From NCBI GenBank assembly GCA_046349255.1, contig JAXMCR010000003.1:310001-374000 (forward strand): DNA of 64,000 bases, in the 5' to 3' direction. The stretch is from DAIODI01 sp046349255. GTDB taxonomy: Bacteria > Pseudomonadota > Alphaproteobacteria > Rhizobiales > Aestuariivirgaceae. The notes beneath the pieces are model-generated. The model was not told the DNA's origin. It saw nothing but the letters and a program-made list of their open reading frames with translations, and ran no database searches. Position numbers and translations under genes: made by a program. Below, piece by piece: positions 42,698 to 51,050 of this stretch; the stretch's first letter is position 1; each line of letters begins with the position of its first letter.

Positions 42698-43909
42698 ATG
42701 ACATCGCACGAGCCTTCAGCGGAGCGTCGCACGTCGCCGGCCGAGGTGTTTCGCGCCTTCCTCGGACTGGGTCTGACGTCCTTCGGCGGGCCGGTCGCGC
42801 ATCTCGGCTACTTCCGCGAAGCGTTCGTCGTGCGGCGCGGCTGGATCGACGACCGTGCGTACGCGGATCTCGTGGCGCTTTGCCAGTTTCTGCCCGGTCC
42901 CGCGTCGAGGCAGGTCGGCATGGCAATCGGGCTCGCCAAGGCAGGACTTCCCGGGGCGCTCGCCGCCTGGTGCGGGTTCACGCTCCCATCGGCGCTGGCG
43001 ATGATCGTCGTCGGGTACGGTATCGTCGCCTACGGCGCGATCGTTCCTCCGGGCGTGCTGCACGGCTTGAAGGTGGTTGCGGTGGCAGTCGTCGCGCAGG
43101 CGGTCCTGGGCATGGCGAGATCGCTCACGCCGGACGCGCCGCGGCTCGTGATGGCGCTCGCTGCCGCGCTGGCGGTGCTCGCCGTGCCGGCGGCGTGGAT
43201 GCAGATTGCGGTGATTGCCGCCGGCGGGCTGGTCGGTCTTGCACTGCTCAAGGCACGGACGACTGACGCTCCTGTCTCGTTGGGCGTGGCTGTGCCGAAG
43301 CCGCTGGCGATCGCATCGCTTGCTGCATTCGCCATCCTCCTCGTCGGACTGCCACTCCTTGCCGGGTGGTCGACGTCGCAGGCGCTCAAGGTGGCGGACG
43401 CGTTCTACCGTGCCGGCTCGCTGGTCTTCGGCGGTGGCCACGTGGTGCTGCCGCTGCTCCAGCAGGAACTCGTGCCGAGGGGGTGGGTGTCGAACGACGC
43501 CTTCCTTGCCGGCTACGGTGCCGCGCAGGCGGTGCCGGGACCGTTGTTCACGTTCGCGGCCTACCTCGGCACGGTGCTGGCGAGCGAACCGAACGGCTGG
43601 CGTGGCGGGTTTCTTGCGCTGGTGTCGATCTTCCTGCCGTCGCTGCTCCTGGTGGTCGGCGCGCTGCCATTCTGGGAAGAGCTTCGCCACAACGGCGCGG
43701 CGCGGCGGGCGATGCAGGGCGTGAACGCTGCGGTGGTCGGCCTGCTCGCGGCCGCGCTCGTCACGCCGGTGGGACAAAGCGCGATCCTCTCGCCAATCGA
43801 CCTGCTGCTGGCTGGGGCGGCCTACGCGCTGGTAACTATGGCGCGGGTACCACCGTGGGCGGTGGTTCTGATGACGGCTTTGGCGGGCTGGGGACTAGGT
43901 GGGAAGTGA
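42698..43909 (+). CDS. chrA: Chromate transporter, two-domain ChrA
   Basis: The 403-residue membrane protein has two CHR domains, the long form of the chromate ion transporter family. LTSFGGPVAHLGYFRE near residue 28 and CQFLPGPASRQVG near residue 68 are the signature of the first domain; SLVFGGGHVVLPLL and AAQAVPGPLFTFAAYLG mark the second. ChrA exports chromate driven by the membrane potential and confers resistance in some bacteria. It starts 5 bases after the upstream surface-carbohydrate gene, so it may be translated from the same message, but a functional link is doubtful. Confidence 0.93.
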   Translation: MTSHEPSAERRTSPAEVFRAFLGLGLTSFGGPVAHLGYFREAFVVRRGWIDDRAYADLVALCQFLPGPASRQVGMAIGLAKAGLPGALAAWCGFTLPSALAMIVVGYGIVAYGAIVPPGVLHGLKVVAVAVVAQAVLGMARSLTPDAPRLVMALAAALAVLAVPAAWMQIAVIAAGGLVGLALLKARTTDAPVSLGVAVPKPLAIASLAAFAILLVGLPLLAGWSTSQALKVADAFYRAGSLVFGGGHVVLPLLQQELVPRGWVSNDAFLAGYGAAQAVPGPLFTFAAYLGTVLASEPNGWRGGFLALVSIFLPSLLLVVGALPFWEELRHNGAARRAMQGVNAAVVGLLAAALVTPVGQSAILSPIDLLLAGAAYALVTMARVPPWAVVLMTALAGWGLGGK

Positions 43910-44290
43910 AGGAGGGGACGCGGGCCGGCTTCCAGATCGATCCGCCCCCGCGAGATCTTGCTGGTCACCGGCCTGCCCCCCCCTTGGACACGCGTCAAGC
44001 ACGTGTCCCGAGCCTCTCCGCCGATGCGTTACGGCAGACAGATCGATTTTAGACAGGCACTGCACGTAAACCGATTATTTCGAGTCCATATTTTGCCACA
44101 GTAACGCGAATGCAGCCATAGAAAGTTGCGTTGGACGATGAACCAGCGACAAAAAGATTAAACAGTGCGGTGTTGTTACGATTTTTTTCCACGTCAAAAA
44201 CAGAAAATTGCGCGCATGTTTGCAGATCACGACATCGTGCGCGCTTGCTAGTGGAAAGAACCGCTGGCTGGCTCTCCAAGCCGGCCGAAA
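43910..44290. other. Intergenic region, AT-rich in its second half
   Basis: No gene is supported between chrA and the convergent glyoxalase gene. From about 44040 to 44220 the composition turns AT-rich (for example ACAAAAAGATTAAACAG). GCGCGCA and TGCGCGC near 44209-44245 could form a long-loop stem downstream of the glyoxalase gene, but no clear terminator is seen. Confidence 0.5.
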
Positions 44291-44710
44291 CTACCAGGTG
44301 CCGGTGTTCGGCATGCTCGCCCACGGCTCCTGTTTCGGCAGCGCGCCACCCTTGTTGAGGAGCTCGATCGAGATGCCGTCGGGGGAGCGAACGAACGCCA
44401 TGCGCCCGTCGCGCGGCGGCCGGTTGATGGTGACGCCCGCCTTCTGCAGCCGCGCGCAGTAGTCGTAGATGTTGTCCACCTCGAAGGCGAGGTGCCCGAA
44501 GTTGCGCCCGCCCGTATAGTTCTCCGGGTCCCAGTTGTAAGTGAGCTCGATCGGCGCGTCGGGGCTTTCGGGCGCGGCGACGAAGATCAGCGTGAACCGG
44601 CCTTGTTCGTTCTCGTAGCGGCGGACCTCTTTCAACCCCATCTTGTTGCAGTAGAAGTCGAGTGACTGGTCGAGGTCGGAGATGCGCACCATCGTGTGCA
44701 GGTACTTCAT
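44291..44710 (-). CDS. gloA: Lactoylglutathione lyase (glyoxalase I)
   Basis: This 139-residue single-domain glyoxalase converts the methylglyoxal-glutathione adduct to S-lactoylglutathione. MKYLHTMVRISDLDQSLDFYC contains the first metal-binding His, IELTYNWDPENYTGG the first Glu, GHLAFEVDNIYDYC the second His, and SPDGISIELLNKG the last Glu. All four ligands are present, so it should be active. It is divergent from the sirtuin gene with 35 bases between starts. Confidence 0.92.
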   Translation of the reverse strand: MKYLHTMVRISDLDQSLDFYCNKMGLKEVRRYENEQGRFTLIFVAAPESPDAPIELTYNWDPENYTGGRNFGHLAFEVDNIYDYCARLQKAGVTINRPPRDGRMAFVRSPDGISIELLNKGGALPKQEPWASMPNTGTW

Positions 44711-44745
44711 CGGATCGGTCTCCCTGTTGAGAGGGCTTAGATAGA

Positions 44746-45498
44746 ATGGCTGGCAGCGACAAGGAAGCCCGGCTCGCGGAATTGATCGGCGAGAGCCGCC
44801 GCATTCTCCCGTTCACGGGCGCAGGCATCTCGACCGAGTGCGGCATCCCCGACTTCCGGTCGCCGGGCGGCGTATGGACGCAATTCAAGCCGATCGATTT
44901 TCAGACGTTCCTGTCCTCGCCGGAGATGCGTCGCGAGGGGCTGACGCGGTTTCTCAAGATTCGCGACTCGGTTGGCCCCGTGCAGCCGGGGAGGGGCCAC
45001 CGTGCGTTGGCGCGTCTCGTCGAGACGGGGAGGGCCGACGTCATCGTCACGCAGAACATCGACAACCTGCACCAGGACTCGGGCGTGCCTTCGGAGAAGG
45101 TCGTCGAATTGCACGGCAACGGTACGTATGCGCACTGTCTCGAGTGCAGGACTCGACATGAACTCGACTGGGTCGCCGAGGAGCTCGCGACGAAGCCGGG
45201 AGCGCCGGCCTGCACCGCGTGCGGCGGCATGATCAAGACGGCGACGATCTCGTTCGGCCAACCGATGCCGCAGGAGGCAATGCGGCGAGCCGAGGCGGCG
45301 GCGCGCGCGTGTGATCTCGTGCTGGCAATCGGTTCATCGCTCACCGTGTTTCCAGCCGCCGGCATTCCCATCGTCGCCAAGCGCAACGGCGCGCGGCTCG
45401 TCATCCTCAATCGCGATCCGACCGAGCTCGACGAGTTTGCCGACCTCGTGATCAACGCCGACATCGGCGACACGCTGTCCTCCGTCTTGCTGCAGTAA
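44746..45498 (+). CDS. SIR2-family NAD-dependent protein deacylase
   Basis: The 250-residue sirtuin removes acyl groups from protein lysines using NAD. It shows GAGISTECGIPDFRSPGGVW near residue 25, TQNIDNLHQDSG near 103, the catalytic His123 in ELHGNG, and two CxxC pairs (CLEC, CTAC) that bind zinc. ATISFGQPMP and AIGSSLTVFPAAG complete the fold. Length is normal for the cobB/Sir2 group. It is divergent from gloA; no acetyltransferase partner is nearby. Confidence 0.95.
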   Translation: MAGSDKEARLAELIGESRRILPFTGAGISTECGIPDFRSPGGVWTQFKPIDFQTFLSSPEMRREGLTRFLKIRDSVGPVQPGRGHRALARLVETGRADVIVTQNIDNLHQDSGVPSEKVVELHGNGTYAHCLECRTRHELDWVAEELATKPGAPACTACGGMIKTATISFGQPMPQEAMRRAEAAARACDLVLAIGSSLTVFPAAGIPIVAKRNGARLVILNRDPTELDEFADLVINADIGDTLSSVLLQ

Positions 45499-45839
45499 CG
45501 GCAGCGAAACGAATCACTTCCTTCCAAACTGGTTGAAGAAGACCAATCCGCGGTAGAACGAAGGTGTGCGGCGATATCGAAACAGGTGAGGCCGGCGCGC
45601 CGGTGCCGCTAGGGTTCGTCGATGACGGCAGCGCGGAATTGGCAGACGGTTGAGGTACTTGCGAGCAATGCCGTCGGCTTCGGCAACAACTCGCGTGGCC
45701 GCGCTGCAACAGGTGCGTTTTCCACACGGGGCCTGCGTGTCAGGCACTGTACAAAGGCTGGACGATTGTTGAATGTAATGTTGCGCGGGCATCCGGCCTG
45801 GGACAGAAAAACGCGGCCGGGCAAAGGTGGGTTTGGGGT
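45499..45839. other. Intergenic region upstream of the cold-shock gene
   Basis: No gene is supported. The region could hold a long leader for the cold-shock protein, as such genes often have, but I see no strong promoter, hairpin or conserved cold-box. Confidence 0.5.
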
Positions 45840-46427
45840 ATGGCGGGCAGTGACGTCGTTAAGCCGGACAAGACCGAACTCGGGTCGACGGCAGCTACAC
45901 AAGAGGCCGACGTCCGGATCATTCGGATCTCTGGATTCGTGAAGTGGTTCGATGTCGCGCGCGGCTACGGTTTCGTGATTCCGGATAACGGCCTTCCCGA
46001 CATCCTGCTGCATCTGTCGTGCCTGAAGCGCGACGGCTTCCCTGCGCCGCTCGAGGGCACGCGCGTGGTGTGCGACGTCGTCGCGCGCCAGAAGGGCTAC
46101 CAGTGCCTGCGCGTCTACGAGTGCGACAGTTCCACCGCGATCCATCCCGTCGAGCGGCCGGTGCGCACGCACCAGAACGTCGAGGCGACGTCCGGCTGGG
46201 TGCACGTGAAGGTGAAGTGGTTCAATCGCACGCGCGGCTTCGGCTTCCTCAGCGAGGGTGACGGCAAGCCTGACATCTTCGTGCACATGGAGACGCTTCG
46301 GAAGACTGCGATCGCCGAGCTCATTCCAGAGCAGTGGGTCTACGCGCGCTTCGGTCCGAGCGGCAAGGGCCTGATGGCGGCGGAAGTGCGCATGTCGCTC
46401 GACGACCACCTGCCCAAGACGAACTGA
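45840..46427 (+). CDS. Double cold-shock-domain protein
   Basis: This 195-residue protein has two cold-shock domains that bind single-stranded RNA or DNA. The first has VKWFDVARGYGFVIPDNG near residue 34 and the second KVKWFNRTRGFGFLSEGDG near residue 123; both carry RNP1 (GYGFV, GFGFL) and RNP2-like elements. The two-domain form is common in Alphaproteobacteria. The N-terminus of about 25 residues is acidic and probably flexible. DUF192 follows, as usual in the order. Confidence 0.93.
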   Translation: MAGSDVVKPDKTELGSTAATQEADVRIIRISGFVKWFDVARGYGFVIPDNGLPDILLHLSCLKRDGFPAPLEGTRVVCDVVARQKGYQCLRVYECDSSTAIHPVERPVRTHQNVEATSGWVHVKVKWFNRTRGFGFLSEGDGKPDIFVHMETLRKTAIAELIPEQWVYARFGPSGKGLMAAEVRMSLDDHLPKTN

Positions 46428-46444
46428 GGCGGGGGCTCACGCCG

Positions 46445-46945
46445 TTGAGCCTCGCGCGTCGCCTGCGTCAGCTCCTCGTCCTGTGGTTCATTGCACTGCC
46501 CGTCTTGGCGCTGCCCGTGATTGCACCTTCGCTCGTCGAAGCGCAGACGCCGGTGAAGCTGCCCGAGGAGCCGCTGACGATCGAGACAGCGGCAGGCGCA
46601 AAGCACCGCTTCACGGTCGAGGTGGCGTCCACACGCGAACAGCAGGAGACGGGACTGATGTTCCGCACTGAGCTCGCGCCCGACCGTGGCATGCTGTTCG
46701 ACTGGAGCGGCATGTACCCGGCGGCGATGTGGATGAAGAACACGCTGATCCCGCTCGACATGCTGTTCATCGACGCCGACGGAACGATTCTCGACATCGA
46801 GGAGAACCTTAGGCCGGAGTCGCTTGATGTCGTTTCTGCCGGCGTGCCGGTGCGCGCCGTTCTGGAGCTCGCGGGCGGTTCGGCCAAGCGACTCGGCCTC
46901 AAGGTGGGGGATCGGGTGCGGAACCGGATCTTCACCGCACCCTGA
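46445..46945 (+). CDS. DUF192-family exported protein
   Basis: The 166-residue product has an N-terminal hydrophobic segment (LLVLWFIALPVLALPVIA) and a DUF192 domain: GLMFRTELAPDRGMLFDW, MWMKNTLIPLDMLFID, and VLELAGGSAKRLGLKVGD. Function is not established; the fold is a small beta-barrel. No ATG is suitably placed, so I chose the TTG at 46445, preceded by a G-rich stretch. It follows the cold-shock gene and precedes tRNA-Pro, an order I know from other Rhizobiales. Confidence 0.85.
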   Translation: MSLARRLRQLLVLWFIALPVLALPVIAPSLVEAQTPVKLPEEPLTIETAAGAKHRFTVEVASTREQQETGLMFRTELAPDRGMLFDWSGMYPAAMWMKNTLIPLDMLFIDADGTILDIEENLRPESLDVVSAGVPVRAVLELAGGSAKRLGLKVGDRVRNRIFTAP

Positions 46946-47040
46946 TGCGGTGGGCGGCCGGGGCTTGCTACGGCAGCGCCGTTTCGCGTAGAGGAGGAGC
47001 GGATCCGGCGGCCTTCGGGCGGCGGTATCGCGGCGGTCTT

Positions 47041-47117
47041 CGGGGCGTAGCGCAGTCTGGTAGCGCATCTGCTTTGGGAGCAGAGGGTCGCTGGTTCGAA
47101 TCCGGCCGCCCCGACCA
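47041..47117 (+). tRNA. tRNA-Pro (anticodon TGG)
   Basis: A 77-base cloverleaf: acceptor CGGGGCG pairs with CGCCCCG, the anticodon loop is TTTGGGA in CTGC...GCAG, and the 3' end is ACCA. All stems are intact. Confidence 0.95.
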
Positions 47118-47155
47118 CCGCCGCCGAGTATGGTGAGACGCATGAGGTTCGAGCG

Positions 47156-47461
47156 ATGATGGTGCGCATCTACAAGCCGGCGCGCAACGCCATGCAGTCC
47201 GGCAAGGCGCGCGAGCGTGCCTGGGTCCTCGAGTTCGACCAGCGCTTTGCCCGCACGACCGATCCGCTGATGGGATGGACGTCATCACGCGACACCAGCC
47301 AGCAGGTGAAACTGACCTTCGACACGAAGGAACAGGCAATCGCCTACTGCGAGCGCAAGGGCCTCGACTACCGCGTGTTCGACCCGCCGGAGAAGCGGAC
47401 GCAGAAGAAGTCGTACAGCGACAATTTTCGCTGGGGCCGCAGCGAGAACTGGACCCACTGA
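47156..47461 (+). CDS. NDUFS4-like respiratory complex I accessory subunit
   Basis: This 101-residue protein is the alphaproteobacterial homologue of mitochondrial NDUFS4 (ETC complex I subunit family). VRIYKPARNAMQSGKARERAW opens it, DPLMGWTSSRDTSQQVKL is the conserved centre, and the C-terminal YSDNFRWGRSENWTH is characteristic. It helps assemble the NADH-binding arm of complex I. GAGG precedes the ATG. It lies between tRNA-Pro and tRNA-Arg, the usual place in Rhizobiales. Confidence 0.95.
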   Translation: MMVRIYKPARNAMQSGKARERAWVLEFDQRFARTTDPLMGWTSSRDTSQQVKLTFDTKEQAIAYCERKGLDYRVFDPPEKRTQKKSYSDNFRWGRSENWTH

Positions 47462-47533
47462 CGCGGACCGTCCACGTCTGTGCTAAGGGTTTGGTGGCGT
47501 CCTTTGTGTAAAGGGGTGTCGGCCGGCGCATAC

Positions 47534-47610
47534 GGCCCCGTAGCTCAGCTGGATAGAGCAGCAGCCTTCTAAGCTGTTGGTCGGAGGTTCGAATCCTCCC
47601 GGGGTCGCCA
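47534..47610 (+). tRNA. tRNA-Arg (anticodon TCT)
   Basis: A 77-base cloverleaf: acceptor GGCCCCG pairs with CGGGGTC (one G-T), the anticodon loop is CTTCTAA, the T-arm is GGAGGTTCGAATCCTCC, and the 3' end is GCCA. Confidence 0.95.
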
Positions 47611-47619
47611 ATTGCGTTG

Positions 47620-48846
47620 TCAGGGCGTGACGCGCCCGAAGAAGGAATGCACGGCCTCGATCACCCTGTCCTGCTGATGGTCTTCAAGGCTCGGGTACAG
47701 CGGCAGCCGCAGGAGTCTCTCGCTCTCGCGCGTCGTGTTGATGTCGTTTTCGCTGAATCGTCCGTAGAGGCGTCCCGCCGGGGAAGAATGCAGCGGCACA
47801 TAGTGGAATGTCGCTTGAATGCCGCGAGCATCGAGATAGCCGATAAGCGCAGCGCGCTCTTCGAAATCGCGAAGCTTGATGTAGAACAGATGTGCGTTGT
47901 GCCCGGCGCTCGCGGGAATCTGCTGTACCTCGATCCTGCCGGCGGAGACGAGATCGCTGAATGCGTCGGCATATCGTCCGTAAAGGGCATGCCTGCGCGC
48001 CTGGATGGCGTTCCTGGCCTGTAATTGGGCCCAGAGGCAGGCGGCGCTCACCTCGTTCATGAGCATGCTGCTGCCCAAGGCAACCCAGTTGTACCTGTCG
48101 ATCTCGCCGCGATAGAACCGCGATCGGTTCGTTCCCTTGTCCCTGATGATTTCGGCCGCGGGAGCATTCGCGGGGTCGGCAACAATGGTCATGCCGCCCT
48201 CGCCGCCACTCGTGAAGTTCTTGGTGGCGTGGAAGCTGAAGGCGCCGAAATCGCCGATAGAACCGAGTGGTCGCCCCTTGTATGTAGCAAACACGGCTTG
48301 GGCTGCATCCTCGATCACCTTCAGCCTGTAGCGCGCAGCGAGTTCGAGGATTACATCCATCTCGCAGGCAACCCCGGCGTAATGTACTGGCACAATGGCA
48401 CGGGTGCGCGGTGTGATCGCCGCCTCGATCTTGGACTCGTCGATATTCATGGTATCGCGTCGGATGTCGACGAAGACGACGGTTGCGCCATGCAAGGCGA
48501 ACGCGCTGGCGGTCGACACGAATGTGAAGCTCGGTACGATCACCTCGTCTCCGGGCGCGAGGCCGAGGAGCATCGCGGCCATCTCGAGCGAGTGCGTGCA
48601 CGACGGGGTGAGGAAGGTTCGCGCCGCATCGAGCTCGCTCGCAAACCACTCCTCGCAGCGGCGGGAGTAGTAGCCAGCCCCGGTCAGATCGCCCCGGCTC
48701 AGCGCGTCGCTGATTGTCGCGATCTCTCCGCCCGCGACGGCATGCAGATTGAACGGAATCCGCTCCGACCCCCGCGATGGAATTTGAACGCCAGGAGGCC
48801 CTTCATTCCCCGCCGATTGCGGCTGCCTAAAGTCAAGCATCGCCAT
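47620..48846 (-). CDS. DegT/DnrJ-family sugar aminotransferase (WecE/RffA-like)
   Basis: This 408-residue PLP enzyme probably converts a dTDP-4-keto-6-deoxyhexose to the 4-amino sugar. The PLP lysine is in FHATKNFTSGGEGG, PLGSIGDFGAFSF precedes it, and PSFTFVSTASAFALHGA and DAAQAVFATYKG are typical of the DegT fold; overall it is closest to WecE/RffA (dTDP-4-amino-4,6-dideoxygalactose transaminase). No partner sugar genes are adjacent, so it is an orphan here. The start is uncertain: ATG 48846, ATG 48840 or TTG 48879, none with a good ribosome-binding site. Confidence 0.88.
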   Translation of the reverse strand: MAMLDFRQPQSAGNEGPPGVQIPSRGSERIPFNLHAVAGGEIATISDALSRGDLTGAGYYSRRCEEWFASELDAARTFLTPSCTHSLEMAAMLLGLAPGDEVIVPSFTFVSTASAFALHGATVVFVDIRRDTMNIDESKIEAAITPRTRAIVPVHYAGVACEMDVILELAARYRLKVIEDAAQAVFATYKGRPLGSIGDFGAFSFHATKNFTSGGEGGMTIVADPANAPAAEIIRDKGTNRSRFYRGEIDRYNWVALGSSMLMNEVSAACLWAQLQARNAIQARRHALYGRYADAFSDLVSAGRIEVQQIPASAGHNAHLFYIKLRDFEERAALIGYLDARGIQATFHYVPLHSSPAGRLYGRFSENDINTTRESERLLRLPLYPSLEDHQQDRVIEAVHSFFGRVTP

Positions 48847-49358
48847 TGTAGTTTTTTGTTTGGTCGCCTTCAGCAGCAAAGCAATTCAATTTTAACGAGT
48901 CAATTGAGTATTGAAATCTATCGGCAACCGATGTTGTTGCGGAAGTTAACCAAGAAAAGGGATGCTTGAAGAGCGTTGATGGCACGCCAGTAATCATGCC
49001 TCCAACACATAGTGTCCCGTGAAAATACCCGAAATTCGGGCTTCGACTTCTCCCGACCGCATCCGTCATGCGCTCTACGAAACTACGGTCACTCATCGAA
49101 GGCCTCCCGGTAGTCAAGATTTTCCAGCAATCCGTTGTTCGTTTGAACATGGCACGCCAGCAAGATTAATTTAAGAAATTGAAACAAATTGCGTTAATCC
49201 CTCTAGCAGCGCGTTGCTCGAGAATTGCAATTTGCGCGCCACGGGCTTGAGGAGCTGGAAATCCGTGCTCTGCTGCTTGCCGAGCGAGCCGCTATACTTC
49301 GGCTCCCGCGCATGCGTACTATCGCGCCGGGACGACTGGGGTCCTTCACGGCAAGGGT
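48847..49358. other. Intergenic region with 12-base direct repeat, AT-rich
   Basis: No gene is supported; the ORFs here have poor composition. ATGGCACGCCAG occurs at 48979-48990 and 49149-49160, each containing the small palindrome TGGC-ACG-CCA. TCGG-CAA-CCGA near 48928 is another short palindrome. Composition is AT-rich around 48880-48960. Divergent promoters for the aminotransferase and the histidine kinase probably lie here. Confidence 0.55.
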
Positions 49359-49364
49359 GTGAAG

Positions 49365-50345
49365 TTGGACTTCGTCGAGAGGGTGATCGGCTGGCGGCAG
49401 CGTCCGGCCGCAGCGTGGTTTTTCGCGATCGTCGGCGTGCTGGCGGCGTTCCTCATTCGCGCCGTCCTGCCGACGAAGCTCCTGTTCGCGACCTTCTTTC
49501 CGGCGGTGATGTTTGCGGCCCTGGTTGCGGGACCGGTGGCGGGCACCGTGGCAGCGCTCCTGTCGACGCTCATCGCCTGGTACGTTTTCAAGGCGCCCGC
49601 CTTTACGTTCGCGATCAGCGCGCCGAGCGACCTCGTGGACTTCGCGACGTTCCTCGCCACGTCGGGCATTCTCATCCTGCTGTCCGAGAAGCTTGCCCGT
49701 TCGCTCGAGCGGTTGGCCCGGACGCGCGACCAGAACCAGGTGCTGGTACGTGAATCGGTGCACCGGCAGAAGAACCTGCTTGCCCTCGTCACGGCGATCG
49801 TCCGGCTGAGCGGCCGAGAAGCGAAGTCGATGAGAGACTTCGAGGAGCAGGCGCTCTCCCGCATCCAGGCGTTTGCGGGCTCCCTCGCCGTCGACGCCGA
49901 CTCGCAGGACTTCCATCACCTGGTGAGAACCCAGGTTGAAGTGTTTTCGAACGGCGCCGACCTGTTCATGGACGGACCGCGGCTGACACTGACGGACGTC
50001 CAGAGCACCTACGTCGCGCTGGCGCTCCACGAACTCGTCAGCAACTGCGTGAAGCACGGCGCGTGGCGCAACGGCCTCGGCGTGGTGACGATCCGCACCA
50101 GCAACGACAACGGAACCGTGACGATCCGGTGGCGTGAACAGTCGACACTGCCGATCGAGGCTCCGGACGGTTCAGGGTTCGGTCGTCAACTCCTCGATCG
50201 GATCGTGCCGGCCGCTCTCGAGGGAACAGCGGCCGCGACCTTCGAGCCGCATGGCCTGACGTGGACCTTGACCCTCCCTGCTGTGGACACTCCGGAGCAG
50301 TCGGACGAAGCGACCGGTCAACGCGACGACAAGGCTGCGGCATGA
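49365..50345 (+). CDS. HWE-family sensor histidine kinase with DUF4118
   Basis: This 326-residue membrane kinase has an N-terminal DUF4118 domain with four hydrophobic segments (about residues 18-100), then a dimerisation helix ESVHRQKNLLALVTAIVRL with the phospho-accepting His, an N-box ALALHELVSNCVKHGA, and a WRE segment (TIRWREQ) that defines the HWE family. GSGFGRQLLDRI is the G-box. No response regulator is adjacent. The start is a TTG at 49365, 7 bases after AAGGG; the in-frame GTG at 49359 is only one base from it. Confidence 0.88.
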   Translation: MDFVERVIGWRQRPAAAWFFAIVGVLAAFLIRAVLPTKLLFATFFPAVMFAALVAGPVAGTVAALLSTLIAWYVFKAPAFTFAISAPSDLVDFATFLATSGILILLSEKLARSLERLARTRDQNQVLVRESVHRQKNLLALVTAIVRLSGREAKSMRDFEEQALSRIQAFAGSLAVDADSQDFHHLVRTQVEVFSNGADLFMDGPRLTLTDVQSTYVALALHELVSNCVKHGAWRNGLGVVTIRTSNDNGTVTIRWREQSTLPIEAPDGSGFGRQLLDRIVPAALEGTAAATFEPHGLTWTLTLPAVDTPEQSDEATGQRDDKAAA

Positions 50346-50497
50346 ACTGTCCAGCGGAATGGCAGGCCAAAGACGTCGTTTTCCCTTGACACTTGGAGCT
50401 TGCTCGCCGGTTACTTGCCGTCGGGCAGAGCGTGAACCGCAGCGGCGTCCTTGGCGCCTCAAACATGCGGAAGGCAGGGCCGGGGAGGACGACGCCG

Positions 50498-51037
50498 ATG
50501 GATCTAGCGCTGAGGTTCAGCCGCGCCATCGACCAGCTCAACACCTTTTTCGGCTGGATCGCCGACTGGCTCGTGCTGTTCTCAAGCCTCATCTGCGCGT
50601 TCAACGCGATGCGCCGCTATGCATTCGCCGAAAGCTCGAACGCGTGGCTCGAGATCCAGTGGTACATGTTCGCGGGCATTGTGCTGCTCGGCGCGTCCTA
50701 CACGCTGAAGACCAACAACCACGTGCGCGTCGACATCATCTACTCGATCGTCAAGCCGCGCACGCGGCTGTGGATCGACCTCTTCGGGCTCGTGTTCTTC
50801 CTGATGCCCGCAATGTGCGCGCTCGCCTACATGTCGTGGCCGTACTTCCTGCAATCCTACGAGAGCGGTGAGATCTCCGCCAACGCCTCGGGCCTCATCC
50901 GCTGGCCGGTGAAGCTCATCCTGCCGCTGGGCTTCGGGCTCGTGGCGCTGCAGGGCGTCTCCGAGATCATCAAGCGGATCGCTGCGCTGAAGGGACGCTA
51001 CGTGGTCGACACGAAATACGAAAAGCCGCTGCAGTAG
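50498..51037 (+). CDS. dctQ: TRAP transporter small permease (DctQ)
   Basis: This 179-residue protein has four membrane segments and is the small subunit of a tripartite ATP-independent periplasmic transporter. NAWLEIQWYMFAGIVLLGAS and NNHVRVDIIYSIVKPRTRLWIDL (about residues 48-90) are standard. The ATG at 50498 follows GGGGAGG. It pairs with the large permease DctM 13 bases downstream. The substrate-binding protein (DctP) is not in this window, so the substrate is unknown. Confidence 0.93.
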   Translation: MDLALRFSRAIDQLNTFFGWIADWLVLFSSLICAFNAMRRYAFAESSNAWLEIQWYMFAGIVLLGASYTLKTNNHVRVDIIYSIVKPRTRLWIDLFGLVFFLMPAMCALAYMSWPYFLQSYESGEISANASGLIRWPVKLILPLGFGLVALQGVSEIIKRIAALKGRYVVDTKYEKPLQ

Positions 51038-51050
51038 GCGAGGGGACGAG

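Noticed and set aside
45609..46409. 266-residue minus-strand ORF opposite the cold-shock gene
   Set aside because: It is antisense to two clear cold-shock domains and shows no recognisable sequence features.
48979..49000. Sigma-54 promoter at TGGCAC
   Set aside because: TGGCACG is present but the TTGC element at the required spacing is absent at both copies.
48833..49150. 105-residue minus-strand ORF upstream of the aminotransferase
   Set aside because: Composition is unlike a protein, no ribosome-binding site, and it overlaps the aminotransferase start.
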